Numbered from the stretch's first letter, positions 25,676 to 35,513 are shown. The stretch: DNA of 64,000 nucleotides from Sinosporangium siamense (GCF_016863435.1 NZ_BOOW01000013.1:124001-188000); one strand, 5' to 3'. Translations and numbers: made by a program. The notes: a model not told the origin generated them from the sequence alone.

Positions 25676-26953
25676 TCAGGTGCGGCGGCCGGCGAGGAGG
25701 AACCACGCGGTGCACAGCACCACAAGTGTGCTTGTGACGATGCCGAGGGTGGCGTAGCTCCACCAGCCGACGATCGCGCCCGCGACGAGGGTGCCGCCGG
25801 CGCCGCAGACGTTCATGAGGAGGTCGGACAGGCCCTGTACGGCGGGGCGGCGTTCGAGCGGGACCGACTCGGTGAGCAGGGCGGAGCCGGCGACGAGGGC
25901 GCAGGACCAGCCGACGCCGAGGAGGGTGAGGCCGGCGGTGATCTGGGGGACGTTGTGCGGGTCGGCGGCGGGGGCGATGACGGCGGCCGACAGGAGAAAG
26001 ACGAGGCCGAGGACGAGGACCGGGGCTCTGCCGTACCGGTCGGAGAGCCAGCCGACGATGGGGGAGAAGACGTACATGCCGGCGATGTGCAGGCTGATGA
26101 TCATGCCGATGACGGTGACGCTCGCCCCGTGGTGATCCATGTGCACGGGGGTCATGGTCATGATGGAGGCCATCGCGGTGTGCGCGACCGCGATCGTGAC
26201 GAGGGCCCGCCGGGCGTTGACCGACTCCTTGAGAGCGGTCCAGGCGTCGCGGGTGGCGCGGGGCCTGCTCTTGGGGGCGATGTCGCCGCCGGCGGCGCGG
26301 CGTGCGGTGACGAGCGGGTCGGGGCGCAGGCCGATCGCCACGATCAGCAGGGCGGTGAGCGCGGTGATCGCGGCGACGGCGAACGGGCCCGCCGGCGGGC
26401 TGAGGCCCGCCCAGGCGCTGAGGCTCAGGGACGGGCCGACGAGATTGGGGCCGATGACCGAGCCCACGGTGAGGGCCCACACGGCGAGCGACAGGTGCCG
26501 GCCGGCGTGCCCGGGGGGTGACAGGTCGGTGGCGGCGTAGCGTGCGGCCAGGCCGCCGGCGCTGCCGCCGCCCATGAGCACGAGCCCGGCGAGCAGCAGG
26601 GGCCAGGAGGAGATCTCGACGGCGGCGACGCCGATGAGACACCCGGCGAGCGCGGCGGCGAACGCGGTCGCCAGACCCGGCCTGCGCCCGCCCCGCGCCG
26701 CGAGGTTCGCGATCGGCAGCGCGAGCATCGCCGCGCCGAGCACGCTCGCCGTCCCGGCGAACCCGCCGATCGCCGCCGAACCCGACAGCTTCGCCACGAT
26801 CAGCGAGGAGTATGCCAACCCCACAGCGACCCCGACCCCACCCGTCACCTGCGCCGCCGCCAGCACGGCAAGCGTGCGCCGCTGCACGACGCGCAGCCGC
26901 TCAGGTCCAAGATCGGTGGGAGATATAGCGGACTTCGTGGGGATTTCCGTCAC
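25676..26953 (-). CDS. Major facilitator superfamily transporter
   Basis: A 425-residue protein with 12 predicted TM helices. The basic loop 2-3 (NLAARGGRRPGL) and the inter-domain loop before GWLSDRYGRAPVL, which is the second MFS motif A (DRYGR), are visible. It resembles drug or metabolite exporters of the EmrB/QacA-like 12-TM type. The stop is near 25676 and a repeat-rich gap separates it from the next gene. No regulator is adjacent except the small XRE protein on the other side of the repeats. Confidence 0.87.
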   Translation of the reverse strand: MTEIPTKSAISPTDLGPERLRVVQRRTLAVLAAAQVTGGVGVAVGLAYSSLIVAKLSGSAAIGGFAGTASVLGAAMLALPIANLAARGGRRPGLATAFAAALAGCLIGVAAVEISSWPLLLAGLVLMGGGSAGGLAARYAATDLSPPGHAGRHLSLAVWALTVGSVIGPNLVGPSLSLSAWAGLSPPAGPFAVAAITALTALLIVAIGLRPDPLVTARRAAGGDIAPKSRPRATRDAWTALKESVNARRALVTIAVAHTAMASIMTMTPVHMDHHGASVTVIGMIISLHIAGMYVFSPIVGWLSDRYGRAPVLVLGLVFLLSAAVIAPAADPHNVPQITAGLTLLGVGWSCALVAGSALLTESVPLERRPAVQGLSDLLMNVCGAGGTLVAGAIVGWWSYATLGIVTSTLVVLCTAWFLLAGRRT

Positions 26954-27036
26954 GGGTGAAGTGTGCCATCACCCCTGGCACGCTCCACCGCCCACCCGCT
27001 CGCAAACCTCCCCATCGCCGCCTCCCGCGCTATCGG

Positions 27037-27158
27037 CATCCCCTCCAGCTCTCGTTGCCTACCGCACAGCCGGGCCCCCGCGACATCCCCTCACAGCCCT
27101 CGTTACCTATCCCGCCGCGCTGGGACACCGTGGCATCCCCTCACAATTCCCGCTGTCT
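27037..27158. repeat. Three imperfect ~48-bp repeats upstream of a small regulator
   Basis: CATCCCCTC is followed by a CTCGTTRCCT-like block at 27037-27060, 27084-27108 and 27134-27158, spaced 47-50 bp. The copies have diverged, most in the third. They fill the gap between the exporter and the XRE gene and may be old duplications or binding sites. Confidence 0.5.
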
Positions 27159-27215
27159 CCTGGGCCGCCCCTGCTACCGTCTCGCGCGGTTGGAATCGTT
27201 CGAGAGGCACGTGTG

Positions 27216-27512
27216 ATGGCTGGATACCACACCCGATGGGTTCGGTCCGAGGTTCATGACGACGACCCCGAGCGCTTGGAGATTCGTGAGGCCCTCGCCT
27301 TCGGCAAGGCGCACTACGACCGCCGGACCGCTATGGGGCTGAGTGTGGCCCAGGTGGCCGAGCGGGCGGACATGAGTGAGGACGAGGTCGAGTGCATTGA
27401 GGAAGGCGGCACCGCTCCGATGGTCCCGCTGCTGCGCCGCCTGGCGGCGGCACTCGACGCCGATGTGCGACTCACCGCCGCCGACGTGCACTTCGAGGCC
27501 CACGCCGCCTGA
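27216..27512 (+). CDS. Small XRE-family helix-turn-helix protein
   Basis: A 98-residue protein with one Cro/CI-type HTH at about residues 35-85 (GLSVAQVAERADMSEDEVECI, here split GLSVAQVAERA and DMSEDEVECIEEGG), preceded by an N-terminal tail that often touches a partner (ERLEIREALAFGKAHYDRR). The form is like HigA/Xre antitoxins and standalone regulators. No toxin gene is seen next to it. ATG 27216 is preceded by weak GAGAGGCACG. Role unknown. Confidence 0.8.
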   Translation: MAGYHTRWVRSEVHDDDPERLEIREALAFGKAHYDRRTAMGLSVAQVAERADMSEDEVECIEEGGTAPMVPLLRRLAAALDADVRLTAADVHFEAHAA

Positions 27513-27607
27513 GGGCAAGGCCAGGAAAGGGCCTTTCGTAAGCACCGTTTCGTCCGCGGCTGAGGGCGGGTGGAGAAGTCAGATGCCGAAGCAGCGTGTC
27601 GGGCCGT

Positions 27608-29560
27608 TCAGGACGGGGTGAAGGTGTCGAGGAAGGTGGCGCGGAGTTTCGCGTTGTCGTCCCAGCGGGCTTCGGGGAGGGCGAACTCGATCGTGTACGC
27701 CTTGTCATCGCTGATGTTGACGAAGCGGGTGAGGGCGTGCATGGGCACCCCGTTGGACTCCGTGTAGGTGTACTCCCAGTCGGTGGCCTTCCACTCCCCG
27801 TAGCTCACCGTCTGCAACTGGATCTGGATATACTCCGCCACCGTCGCTCCGGCACGTTCCCTGGTGAGGGTTTCGTAGCCGCCGTCGGCCACGGGGGTGG
27901 CGGGCAGGACCGTGATGCTCATGCGTGAGTCCTGCGGGCCGTTGAAGCGGAAGCCGCCCTCACGCTCGGTGGTGCGCCACGAGGTGGGGATGGCGGCGGA
28001 GAAGCCGCCCTGGACGCGGCGTTTGTAGCCGTCGGGCACCCGGCCGCTGCCGGTGACGGGGCGGGGGGTGGTCGAGCGGGCGGGAGGTTTCGCGGTGGGG
28101 ACGTTGCCCTGCGGGGTGGCGGGTTCCTCCTCGCCGCCGGGCAGGACGATGAGCATGATCGCCGCCACGAGGGCGACGACCCCGGCGGCGGCGACGGCGA
28201 TGAGCCGGGGGGTGGGTTGCCCCTGCTGCATCCACTTGCCGTTCTCCTCGACGGCTCTGCGGCGGCCGCCCCGGCCGCTGCGAGGCGCGGGGGCGGGGGT
28301 GCCGCGGCGGCCGCGGCCGACGGGTCTCGGGGTGGTGGGCGCTTCGGGGACGACCTCGCCTGCGGGGGTGTCGGGGACTCTGTTCCCGCCGGACGAGCTG
28401 CGCAGGGCGTCGAATCCGAGGCTCTGCAGGTCGGCGGGTGAGCCGAAGGGGTCGTCCGCGGGAGGTGCCGCGGGGGAGGCGGGCACGTCGGGGTGGGTCC
28501 CGTTGGGGATCGCGGGCATGAGCGGCGAGCCGTCGGCGGGCACGCGGATGGGGCCCGAGGGGGTCTCGATGATGCGCAGCGGCGTGGGCCCGAGCGGCGG
28601 GTCGAGCGGCGGCAGCAGATGCGGCGCGGCGGCGGCGTCGGGCGCGGCGGCGGCCGGGGTCTGGGCGAGGTCGGGCGGGCTGGAGCCGTGGCTGCGCAGG
28701 ACGCGTTCCAGCATTTCGGCCACCTGGCCGGCGTTGATGCGCTCGGCCGGGTTCTTGCGGAGCAGGCCGTCGATGACGGGCAGCAGGGCGCCTGCCCGCT
28801 GCGGCCGGGTGGGCTCCTGGGTGAGCACCGCGCCGAGCACGGCGACGGCGTCGGGCCCTTCGTACGGCGGACGCCCCTCGACCGCGGCGTAAAGCGTGGC
28901 CCCGAACGACCAGAGGTCGGCGGAGTGGGTGACGGGCTGCCCTTGCAGCCGCTCCGGCGGGATGTAGGCCGGCGACCCCATGAGCAGCCCGGTCTGGGTG
29001 ATGTTGACATCGCCTTCGACGGCGGCGATGCCGAAGTCGGTGAGGATGACCCGGTCGGAGGTCAGCATGACGTTGCCGGGTTTGACGTCGCGGTGGAGGA
29101 TGCCCGCCGCGTGGGCGTGGCGCAGCGCGTCGAGGATCCGCACGCCTATCTCGGCGGCCTGCACGACGGGTAGGGGTCCGCTCTGGCGCACGGCCTGTTC
29201 GAGCGACCAGGCCCGCACGAGCTCCATGACGATCCAGGGCCGCTCGTCCTCTTCCACGACATCGTGCACGGTCACGATGCCGGGGTGGCTGAGTCTGGCC
29301 GCGGATCTGGCCTCGCGGAGCATGCGCCGGTGCGCGGAGCGTTTGCCGGCCTCGTCGAGGCCGTAGGGGAGAATGAGTTCCTTGACCGCGACGTCGCGGT
29401 CGAGTAGGACGTCGTGCGCGTGCCAGACCATGCCCATGCCGCCTCGGCCGACCGGCGACAGCAGTCGGTAGCGGCTGCCGACGAGGCGGCCCTGGTTCTC
29501 CTTGGCGCCATGCCCTTCCGGCATCGGAGGCACCTTCCCGAGCAGGCGGTCGGTCGTCAA
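27608..29560 (-). CDS. Membrane-anchored Ser/Thr protein kinase (PknB-type)
   Basis: The 650-residue protein has an N-terminal Hanks-type kinase domain with glycine loop GRGGMGMVW, catalytic lysine K60 (VAVKE), HRD at 156-158, DFG at 175-177 and the APE-like PPERLQG. A proline- and glycine-rich linker to about 440 leads to a TM segment at about 453-473 (IAVAAAGVVALVAAIMLIVL), followed by an outside domain of 170 residues with no PASTA motifs. It senses an unknown signal and phosphorylates intracellular targets. A later start at M13 is possible. No phosphatase gene adjoins it. Confidence 0.92.
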   Translation of the reverse strand: MTTDRLLGKVPPMPEGHGAKENQGRLVGSRYRLLSPVGRGGMGMVWHAHDVLLDRDVAVKELILPYGLDEAGKRSAHRRMLREARSAARLSHPGIVTVHDVVEEDERPWIVMELVRAWSLEQAVRQSGPLPVVQAAEIGVRILDALRHAHAAGILHRDVKPGNVMLTSDRVILTDFGIAAVEGDVNITQTGLLMGSPAYIPPERLQGQPVTHSADLWSFGATLYAAVEGRPPYEGPDAVAVLGAVLTQEPTRPQRAGALLPVIDGLLRKNPAERINAGQVAEMLERVLRSHGSSPPDLAQTPAAAAPDAAAAPHLLPPLDPPLGPTPLRIIETPSGPIRVPADGSPLMPAIPNGTHPDVPASPAAPPADDPFGSPADLQSLGFDALRSSSGGNRVPDTPAGEVVPEAPTTPRPVGRGRRGTPAPAPRSGRGGRRRAVEENGKWMQQGQPTPRLIAVAAAGVVALVAAIMLIVLPGGEEEPATPQGNVPTAKPPARSTTPRPVTGSGRVPDGYKRRVQGGFSAAIPTSWRTTEREGGFRFNGPQDSRMSITVLPATPVADGGYETLTRERAGATVAEYIQIQLQTVSYGEWKATDWEYTYTESNGVPMHALTRFVNISDDKAYTIEFALPEARWDDNAKLRATFLDTFTPS

Positions 29561-29761
29561 ATCCGTACCCCCTCATCCAGGTCATCCAGCGCCGGGCGCG
29601 TCTCAGGCAGGGCACACGACATGAGCTGTGATTGTTCCAGATTGCGGGGCTGTACACGATATCGGCTGTGGAACCACCACTTATCCACACATAAAGCTAG
29701 CGTGGAAAGGGCATAGTGTCGCGCGACTTGACCTGCGGAGTCATGGAGAGTCGGGGATCGT

Positions 29762-31162
29762 TCAAGCGGTGTTTTCCGGAGCCTCCTCCGCCAGCGCGGC
29801 GAGCGCTGTGGTAAATGCCTCAACGGGGGGATTGACCAGCCCTGCTCCCACCTGACCGGTTCCCGCCACCCGCCCGGCGATACCGGTGTTGACCACAGGC
29901 AGCAGCCCGGTCCGCGCGACCAGCGTGACGTCAATGCCCACGGGTGTGCCCCGGAATCCAAGCCCGGGAATCTGGTACGCCGGGTGCTCGGCCAGCGTGA
30001 TCTCGTACATCGATCGGGTCGCCGCCGTCGCCTCCGCCACGTCGCCGCCGACGAACCGCACGATGGCCGGTGAGGCGGCCATCGCGAACCCGCCCACACC
30101 CCCCGTCTCGGTGATCGTCGAATCCCCGATGTCAGGGTTGGCGTCGGCCGGGCCGTACGCCCCGAGATAGAGCCCGTCGGGCACCCCCGCGGGCCCGGTG
30201 AACCACCGGTCGCCGAGGCCCGACACCTGGATGCCGAAGTCGGTGCCGTTGCGCGCCATCGCCACCACCATGGAGGATCCGGGCACGTTCCGCGCCGCGT
30301 CCGCCGAAACCTTGCAGGCGGCCATGCCGGCGTTCAGGAAGAAGTGATCGTTGCCGTGGATGAAGCGAAGCACCTCGGCCGCCCGCTCCGGCGCGGCGTC
30401 GACGATCGCCGGGGCGAGCTCGCGCAGCAGCAGTGACGTGGCCGCCCGGTTGCGATTGTGGAGCTCGTCACCCATCTGCAGCGCCTGCGCCATCAGTGCG
30501 CGCAAATCCAGCGGCCCGCTCACCGCGAGCGCCGCCCGCAGCACCGGGCCGAGCACGTCGCCCATCCACTGCAGCCGTTTGAGCACCTCGGGGCCGTAGG
30601 CGCCGTAGCGCAGCACCTTGCCCAGCCCCTCGTTCAGCGAGCAATAGGCGGTGCCGCCGTGCTCGGCGTCGTGCACCTCCAGCATCCACATCGACCGGCT
30701 CACCACTCCGGCCATCGGCCCGACGGTCCGGTGGTGGTGGCAGGGCGACAGGCGCACGTCGCCCGCGGCGAGCATCCGCTCGGCCTCCCGCGCGTCGCCC
30801 GCGGCCCCTTCGTACAACATCGCGCCGATCAGCGCCCCCCGCAGCGGCCCCGACGCCCGCTTCCACCCGATGGGCGGCCCCGCGTGCAGGAACGCGCCGG
30901 GCGCCAGGTCGAGCACCTCGTGCGCGGGCCGTACGGTGACCAGGTGCGGCCGGGCCGACAGGAGCCGGTCGACGGCGGTCTCGTTGGCCGCCGCACGCCG
31001 CGGGTCGGCGAGCACACGGGCGATAGCCGCCTCGGTGCCGGGCAGCGGTGGCCGCCAGTCGACCCCCACGCGGGGTACGGCTTGCGCGTCGACGGCCTCC
31101 CCCAGCAGGCCGGCGCCCACCGTGATCACCTGGAGGTCTCCGGAGAGCATCGGCAGCGTCAT
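29762..31162 (-). CDS. allG: AllG (YlbE-like, DUF1116) subunit of oxamate carbamoyltransferase
   Basis: A 466-residue DUF1116 protein. Typical text is GAMLYEGAAGDAREAERMLA, then CHHHRTVGPMAGVVSRSMWM and HGNDHFFLNAGMA. In E. coli YlbE, FdrA and YlbF together form oxamate carbamoyltransferase (AllGFH), which yields carbamoyl phosphate from allantoin-derived oxalurate and leaves oxamate. ATG 31162 overlaps the allF stop by 4 bp (ATGA), so allF and allG are coupled. The role in the actinomycete is inferred from family and synteny. Confidence 0.82.
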   Translation of the reverse strand: MTLPMLSGDLQVITVGAGLLGEAVDAQAVPRVGVDWRPPLPGTEAAIARVLADPRRAAANETAVDRLLSARPHLVTVRPAHEVLDLAPGAFLHAGPPIGWKRASGPLRGALIGAMLYEGAAGDAREAERMLAAGDVRLSPCHHHRTVGPMAGVVSRSMWMLEVHDAEHGGTAYCSLNEGLGKVLRYGAYGPEVLKRLQWMGDVLGPVLRAALAVSGPLDLRALMAQALQMGDELHNRNRAATSLLLRELAPAIVDAAPERAAEVLRFIHGNDHFFLNAGMAACKVSADAARNVPGSSMVVAMARNGTDFGIQVSGLGDRWFTGPAGVPDGLYLGAYGPADANPDIGDSTITETGGVGGFAMAASPAIVRFVGGDVAEATAATRSMYEITLAEHPAYQIPGLGFRGTPVGIDVTLVARTGLLPVVNTGIAGRVAGTGQVGAGLVNPPVEAFTTALAALAEEAPENTA

Positions 31163-32568
31163 TTGGCACTCCCGGTCAGTGAGACGGCGTGCCGTACGGC
31201 ATGCGCGTTGGAGATGAACACCGACGCCCCCGCGCCGGCCAGCGCGTGGATCTGCCGGGTGAGGCCCTGTGGATCGCCCTCGGTGCCGACGACCACGGCG
31301 ACGACGGCGATGCCGCGCCGCACAGCCTGGGCGACGGCGGGGGCTAGGGAGGCCGACGGGTCGGGGTCGGCGCCGTGGCCGAGTACGACGTCCAGCAGGA
31401 CGACGTCGCCCGCCGGCACGGCGGCCAGAGCGTCGAGGCGGAGTGTTCCGTCGATCATGGGGTGCGGGCGGCCCCGCGTGTAGGCGTCGGCGCCGAAGTC
31501 GGTGAACGTGCCCTCGCCGGCCAGGGCCTCCGCCTCGGCGCACAGCGTGCCGCCCGCGTACAGCCCGTGGAGAGCGCCGCCGGCCCACCCCGGCCCGTGC
31601 GCGGTCATCTCACCGGACTCCCGCGCGATCCAGGAGGGCCAGTCGGGGATCGGCATCTCCAAGGCGTTGAGTACGGCTTCCGCCGCCGAGGTCAGGTCGT
31701 GCCCGTCCGGCCCGAGCAGCGCCGGCACGACCGGCGTGGCGAGGCCGCGGACGGTGTCGAGCACCAGGTCGGCCGCCTCGGGGGCGGGCGGTTTGGAGAT
31801 GAGCACGATGAGGGAGGTGGCCGGGTCGGCGTCCAGCGCCCGCAGCGCCCGCACGGTGGAACGCCCGCGAACCTCGGCCGACAGGTCGCGCCCGCCGACG
31901 CCCAGGATGTGGCTGACGCCCGCACCCGCGTGGTCGAGCAGCGTCGCGACCTGCTGAGCTCCGGTGCCCGAGGCCGCCACCAGCCCGACCTCACCCGGTC
32001 TCAGCACGTTGGCGAAACCGAGGCCCACGCCGCCCACGGCAGCCGTGCCGCAGTCAGGGCCCATCACGAGCGCGCCGACGGCGGCCGCCCGGTCCTTCAG
32101 CCGGATCTCCTGCTCGATGGACACGTTGTCGCTGAACACCATGACCGAGACCCCGGCCTCGACCGCGTCGAGCGCCTCGGCGAAGGCGTGCTCACCGGGG
32201 ACCGAGACCAGCGCCACCGCCGCCCCTTCCACCCCGGCGAGCGCGGCCCGGGTGGTGCGCGGCGGGCTCACCGCCGCCTCCCCGCCGGTCCTCCGGTTCG
32301 CGAGCGCGGCGAACTGCCGCTCCAGCTCGGCCTCCGCGGCGTCGAGCGTGCCGGCGTCGCCGGCCCGCACGGCGATCAGCAGCCCCGAGGGGTCGGCGGG
32401 CGGAAGATCGAACCCGAGGTCGCGGGCGAGCCCCAGGTTCAACTCCGTCGCCATCGCCACCACGGCCGCCTCGACCCCGGGCAGCGCGGCCAGCGCCCGG
32501 CTGACCCCCATCAGGCTCACCGAGTCGTGGTAGACCCCGCTACGCACCCGGACGAGATCAGCGCTCAT
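31159..32568 (-). CDS. allF: AllF (FdrA-like) subunit of oxamate carbamoyltransferase
   Basis: The 469-residue protein has the succinyl-CoA-synthetase-alpha-like fold of FdrA. Landmarks are VSLVGVSRALAAL-type text (VSLMGVSRALAALPGVEAA), VMGPDCGTAAVGGVGLGFAN, the middle GLVAASGTGAQQVATL, and SHILGVGGRDLSAEV. It is shorter than E. coli FdrA (about 555), mainly at the end. GGGGGGAA precedes ATG 32568. With AllG and AllH it would cleave oxalurate by carbamoyl transfer to phosphate. A carbamate kinase, its usual energy partner, is not in the window. Confidence 0.82.
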   Translation of the reverse strand: MSADLVRVRSGVYHDSVSLMGVSRALAALPGVEAAVVAMATELNLGLARDLGFDLPPADPSGLLIAVRAGDAGTLDAAEAELERQFAALANRRTGGEAAVSPPRTTRAALAGVEGAAVALVSVPGEHAFAEALDAVEAGVSVMVFSDNVSIEQEIRLKDRAAAVGALVMGPDCGTAAVGGVGLGFANVLRPGEVGLVAASGTGAQQVATLLDHAGAGVSHILGVGGRDLSAEVRGRSTVRALRALDADPATSLIVLISKPPAPEAADLVLDTVRGLATPVVPALLGPDGHDLTSAAEAVLNALEMPIPDWPSWIARESGEMTAHGPGWAGGALHGLYAGGTLCAEAEALAGEGTFTDFGADAYTRGRPHPMIDGTLRLDALAAVPAGDVVLLDVVLGHGADPDPSASLAPAVAQAVRRGIAVVAVVVGTEGDPQGLTRQIHALAGAGASVFISNAHAVRHAVSLTGSAK

Positions 32569-32642
32569 CGTTCCCCCCAACCTTCCGTACGGACAATCCC
32601 GGATAGGTCTGTCGTGTGCCCGTCGTGCGGGCTTTGATCTGG

Positions 32643-33521
32643 TCAGGCCAGGCTCACCACGGTGTCGAGGCCGATGCGGAGCCCGCAGGCCAGGTCGGCG
32701 CCGGAGGTGTGGCCGAGGGGGAGCAGGCGTTGCACGGCGGGTTCGAGGGGGTGGCGCCCGGCCATGCCGCGCAGCACCGACATCACCTCGGGGCTGGCCT
32801 CGCCGCGGGCCGCGCAGTGCAAGAGCGTCGCGGAGATGGGGGTGGTCCGGGTGCGGGCGTCGAACGTGACCGCGGCGGCCAGCCAGTCGGCCAGGTGGAC
32901 GGCTCTCGGCACCCCGGCGGCGGTGCCGAGGTGGCGCAGGGCGACGAGCAGCCCGGCCAGGACGTCGTCGCCGCTCGGGGTGAGCCCGGGGCCGAGGCCG
33001 ATGAGCCGGTAGGCCGCGCTGATGGTGTCGAGTAGCGATCCGCGGGCGCAGCCGTCGGCGAGCAGGGCGACCGCGCCGTTGCCGTCGAGGCCGGGCCGTC
33101 TGGCCGCCCGGTCGAGGGCGGCGGCCATGGCGGGGGCGGCGAGGGCGAGCAGGCCGGGCTCCGCGGGGCCGAGCGGGGGAGCGGGATTCCACCAGCGTCC
33201 GGCGCTGAGGCTGAGGCCGCCGAGCCGGATCGTGCCGTCGCCGACGGCGGCGTCGTCGCCCATGGCCGCCTCGGGGACGGCGCCGGAGAGCACGATGGAG
33301 TTGGGGAGCCGTACGGCGTCGCCTCTGATCACGGCGACGACCTGTGGCTCGTTCTCGGTCCGGACCTCCAGGTAGATCCCCGCCGGAAACGCCGCCAGCA
33401 CCCGGGCCGGCCTCCGGGGCGACTCGAGGACCGGGCGCAGTGCCGTACTCGCCGCCCCTGTCACATGCGTGGTCGGGCGCACCTGCGCACGCCGCGCTGC
33501 AGGGCGTGTTCCGACGGTCAC
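32643..33521 (-). CDS. allH: AllH (YlbF-like, DUF2877) subunit of oxamate carbamoyltransferase
   Basis: A 292-residue DUF2877 protein. Its diagnostic segment is GLGPGLTPSGDDVLAGLL in the C-terminal half, with the N-terminal beta region (PNSIVLSGAVPEAA). In E. coli it is the third subunit of the enzyme encoded by fdrA-ylbE-ylbF. GTG 33521 is set seven bases after a perfect AGGAGG. It is the first gene of the unit, followed by allF after 74 bp, and diverges from pucR, which probably controls it. Confidence 0.82.
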   Translation of the reverse strand: MTVGTRPAARRAQVRPTTHVTGAASTALRPVLESPRRPARVLAAFPAGIYLEVRTENEPQVVAVIRGDAVRLPNSIVLSGAVPEAAMGDDAAVGDGTIRLGGLSLSAGRWWNPAPPLGPAEPGLLALAAPAMAAALDRAARRPGLDGNGAVALLADGCARGSLLDTISAAYRLIGLGPGLTPSGDDVLAGLLVALRHLGTAAGVPRAVHLADWLAAAVTFDARTRTTPISATLLHCAARGEASPEVMSVLRGMAGRHPLEPAVQRLLPLGHTSGADLACGLRIGLDTVVSLA

Positions 33522-33629
33522 GAAAAGACCTCCTGACGTGGGCGGATACCTGGAATGTGCCTGCCCTTCGGCATGGCTCTCGAACCCGACGGTAGAGCGT
33601 GATTCGGAGCGGCCCGTACGGAGAAAGAT

Positions 33630-33654
33630 GCCAACAGTCCGCCTAAAGGTTGGC
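33630..33654. promoter_or_regulatory. GCCAAC-N13-GTTGGC dyad between allH and pucR
   Basis: The arms GCCAAC (33630-33635) and GTTGGC (33649-33654) form an inverted repeat 20 bp before the pucR start. A PucR dimer could bind here to act on both directions. It is unlike the B. subtilis PucR box, so the assignment is by position alone. Confidence 0.35.
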
Positions 33655-33674
33655 TCTTCCTGACAGATGGGTGC

Positions 33675-35348
33675 ATGGGTAAGAATCTCCCTATGGAGCC
33701 CCCTGTACGGCTGGCAAGTACCGGCACGATCATCCACGGTGTAGCGGTGGGTGAGGTTCTCGGCGTTTCCACGCTCGCCGGAGCGCGACTGATCGCCGGA
33801 GAGAACGGCCTGAACCGGATCGTGCAGCGACTCAACGTGATGGAGGTCCCCGACATCCTCGCGTGGGTCAAACCCCATGAACTCCTGCTGACCACCGGCT
33901 ATCCGCTGCGCAACACCCCCCAGTCCCTCAGCAGGCTCATCACCGACCTCGACGAACGGGGACTGGCCGCGCTCGCCGTCAAACTCGGCCGCTATCTCGA
34001 CGAGCTCCCCGAGGAGATGGTCGAGCAGGCCGACCGGCTGGGCTTCCCGCTGATCCAGCTCCCAAACGACGTCGGCTTCGACGACATCCTCAACCAGGTC
34101 CTCACCGACATCCTGAACCGGCAGGCCGCCGCGCTCGCCCGCACCGAGGAGGTGCACCGGGCTCTCGTACAGGTCGTGCTGGCCGGGGGCGGGCTGCGCG
34201 AGGTGACCGCCGAGGTGTCGGGGCTGCTCGACGTCGCGGTCGCGGCGGTCGACGGCGTGGGCCGGGTGCAGGCCGCCACCGGTCCGAACGACCAGGTCCT
34301 CGCCCTGCGCGACATCATCGCCCGCGAGGTGGCCGCCGTCGACGCGGTGGGCCGCGGCCACGCCGGACGTTCACCCGCGGGGCGCGGCGACAAGAGCGAC
34401 GCCCCCGCCGGGCCCGGCGCCTACGCCACCGTGCCGGTCGTCGCCGGCGGCCACCACCACGGGCGGATCGTCGCCTACAGCCCGGCGGGCGCGCTCAGGG
34501 AGAGCGACATCGGCATCCTGGAACGCGCTGCCACGGTCGCCGCGCTCGTCGTGACCCGCCAGGAGGCGGTCAACGCCGTCGAGAGCAAATATCGCGCCGA
34601 CTTCCTGCGCGACGTGCTCACCGGCCGCGCCGGCGGCGCCGAGCGGGTCGCCGCCCGCGCCCGCGCCTTCGGCTGGGACCTGGAGCGGCCCGTGACCGTG
34701 CTCGTCGCCGAACTCGACCCCGAGGGCGACGTGCGCGTGGCGCAGGACCGCCTGATCACCTCGTGGGCGGGGGCGATGCGCCGCCACGACCCGAGCGGCG
34801 CGGTCGCCGGCTTCTCGCACGAGGTCGTGGCGATCGTCGGCTCGGCCGTGGACGGCACCCGTATGGCCAAGGACGCCGCCGCCGCGCTCGCCGACGCCTG
34901 CGTCACGACCTTCTCCACCGGCACGAGTCGTACGGCTGCCGCCCCCGAGGAGCTACCCGAGGCCTATGCCCAGGCCCTCAAGGCGGCCAGGGTCGGCCGT
35001 CAGCTCCACGGGCCCGGCGCGGTGGCCCACTTCGACCAGCTCGGCGTCTATCGGTTGCTTTCGCTCGTGAACGACACCGAGGAACTCCATGCCTTCGTCA
35101 AGGAGACCTTGGGCCCCCTGGCCGGGGACGCCGACGCGGAGAACGCCGACCTGCGCCGCACGCTCCACGTGCTCCTGGAGACCAACCTCAACGTCGCCGA
35201 GACCGCCCGCCGCCTGCACTTCCACTACAACACGCTGAGGTATCGCATCGGCAAGCTGGAACGATTGCTGGGAAACTTCACCGAGGACGCTCACCTCCGG
35301 CTCAACCTCACGCTGGCCCTTCACATCATGCGCATGCGCGGAATCTGA
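33675..35348 (+). CDS. pucR: PucR-family transcriptional regulator of purine catabolism
   Basis: A 557-residue protein with three parts: the N-terminal PucR domain (about 20-150, including LNVMEVPDILAWVKPHELLLTT split as VMEVPDILAWVKPHELL and TTGYPLR), a central GGDEF-like/CdaR segment, and the C-terminal HTH_30 (LETNLNVAETARRLHFHYNT then LRYRIGKLERLLG). PucR-type activators respond to purine breakdown intermediates such as allantoin. It sits between allHFG on one strand and the permease and hydroxylase genes on the other, and probably regulates both. Confidence 0.88.
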   Translation: MGKNLPMEPPVRLASTGTIIHGVAVGEVLGVSTLAGARLIAGENGLNRIVQRLNVMEVPDILAWVKPHELLLTTGYPLRNTPQSLSRLITDLDERGLAALAVKLGRYLDELPEEMVEQADRLGFPLIQLPNDVGFDDILNQVLTDILNRQAAALARTEEVHRALVQVVLAGGGLREVTAEVSGLLDVAVAAVDGVGRVQAATGPNDQVLALRDIIAREVAAVDAVGRGHAGRSPAGRGDKSDAPAGPGAYATVPVVAGGHHHGRIVAYSPAGALRESDIGILERAATVAALVVTRQEAVNAVESKYRADFLRDVLTGRAGGAERVAARARAFGWDLERPVTVLVAELDPEGDVRVAQDRLITSWAGAMRRHDPSGAVAGFSHEVVAIVGSAVDGTRMAKDAAAALADACVTTFSTGTSRTAAAPEELPEAYAQALKAARVGRQLHGPGAVAHFDQLGVYRLLSLVNDTEELHAFVKETLGPLAGDADAENADLRRTLHVLLETNLNVAETARRLHFHYNTLRYRIGKLERLLGNFTEDAHLRLNLTLALHIMRMRGI

Positions 35349-35513
35349 TGGAATTCGCGATGGTACCCCTGGTCAGAAGCACAGATTTGGCACATCATGC
35401 CCGTGTAACGTGAAGATCGCGGGCCTACTGTGCCCGCAACGCTCAGATCCGCCGCGGAGGATGCCTGCGGGGTGGCCTACCGACCGACGGCCCAGGCACG
35501 AAAAGGGGCTCAA

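Noticed and set aside
30458-32637. Plus-strand frames over allG/allF
   Set aside because: They are Arg/His/Gly-rich shadows with no family match.
33675-35348. PucR as a purine-box regulator of Bacillus type
   Set aside because: No TTGGTTAA-like box was found; the protein is PucR-family but the site is likely different.
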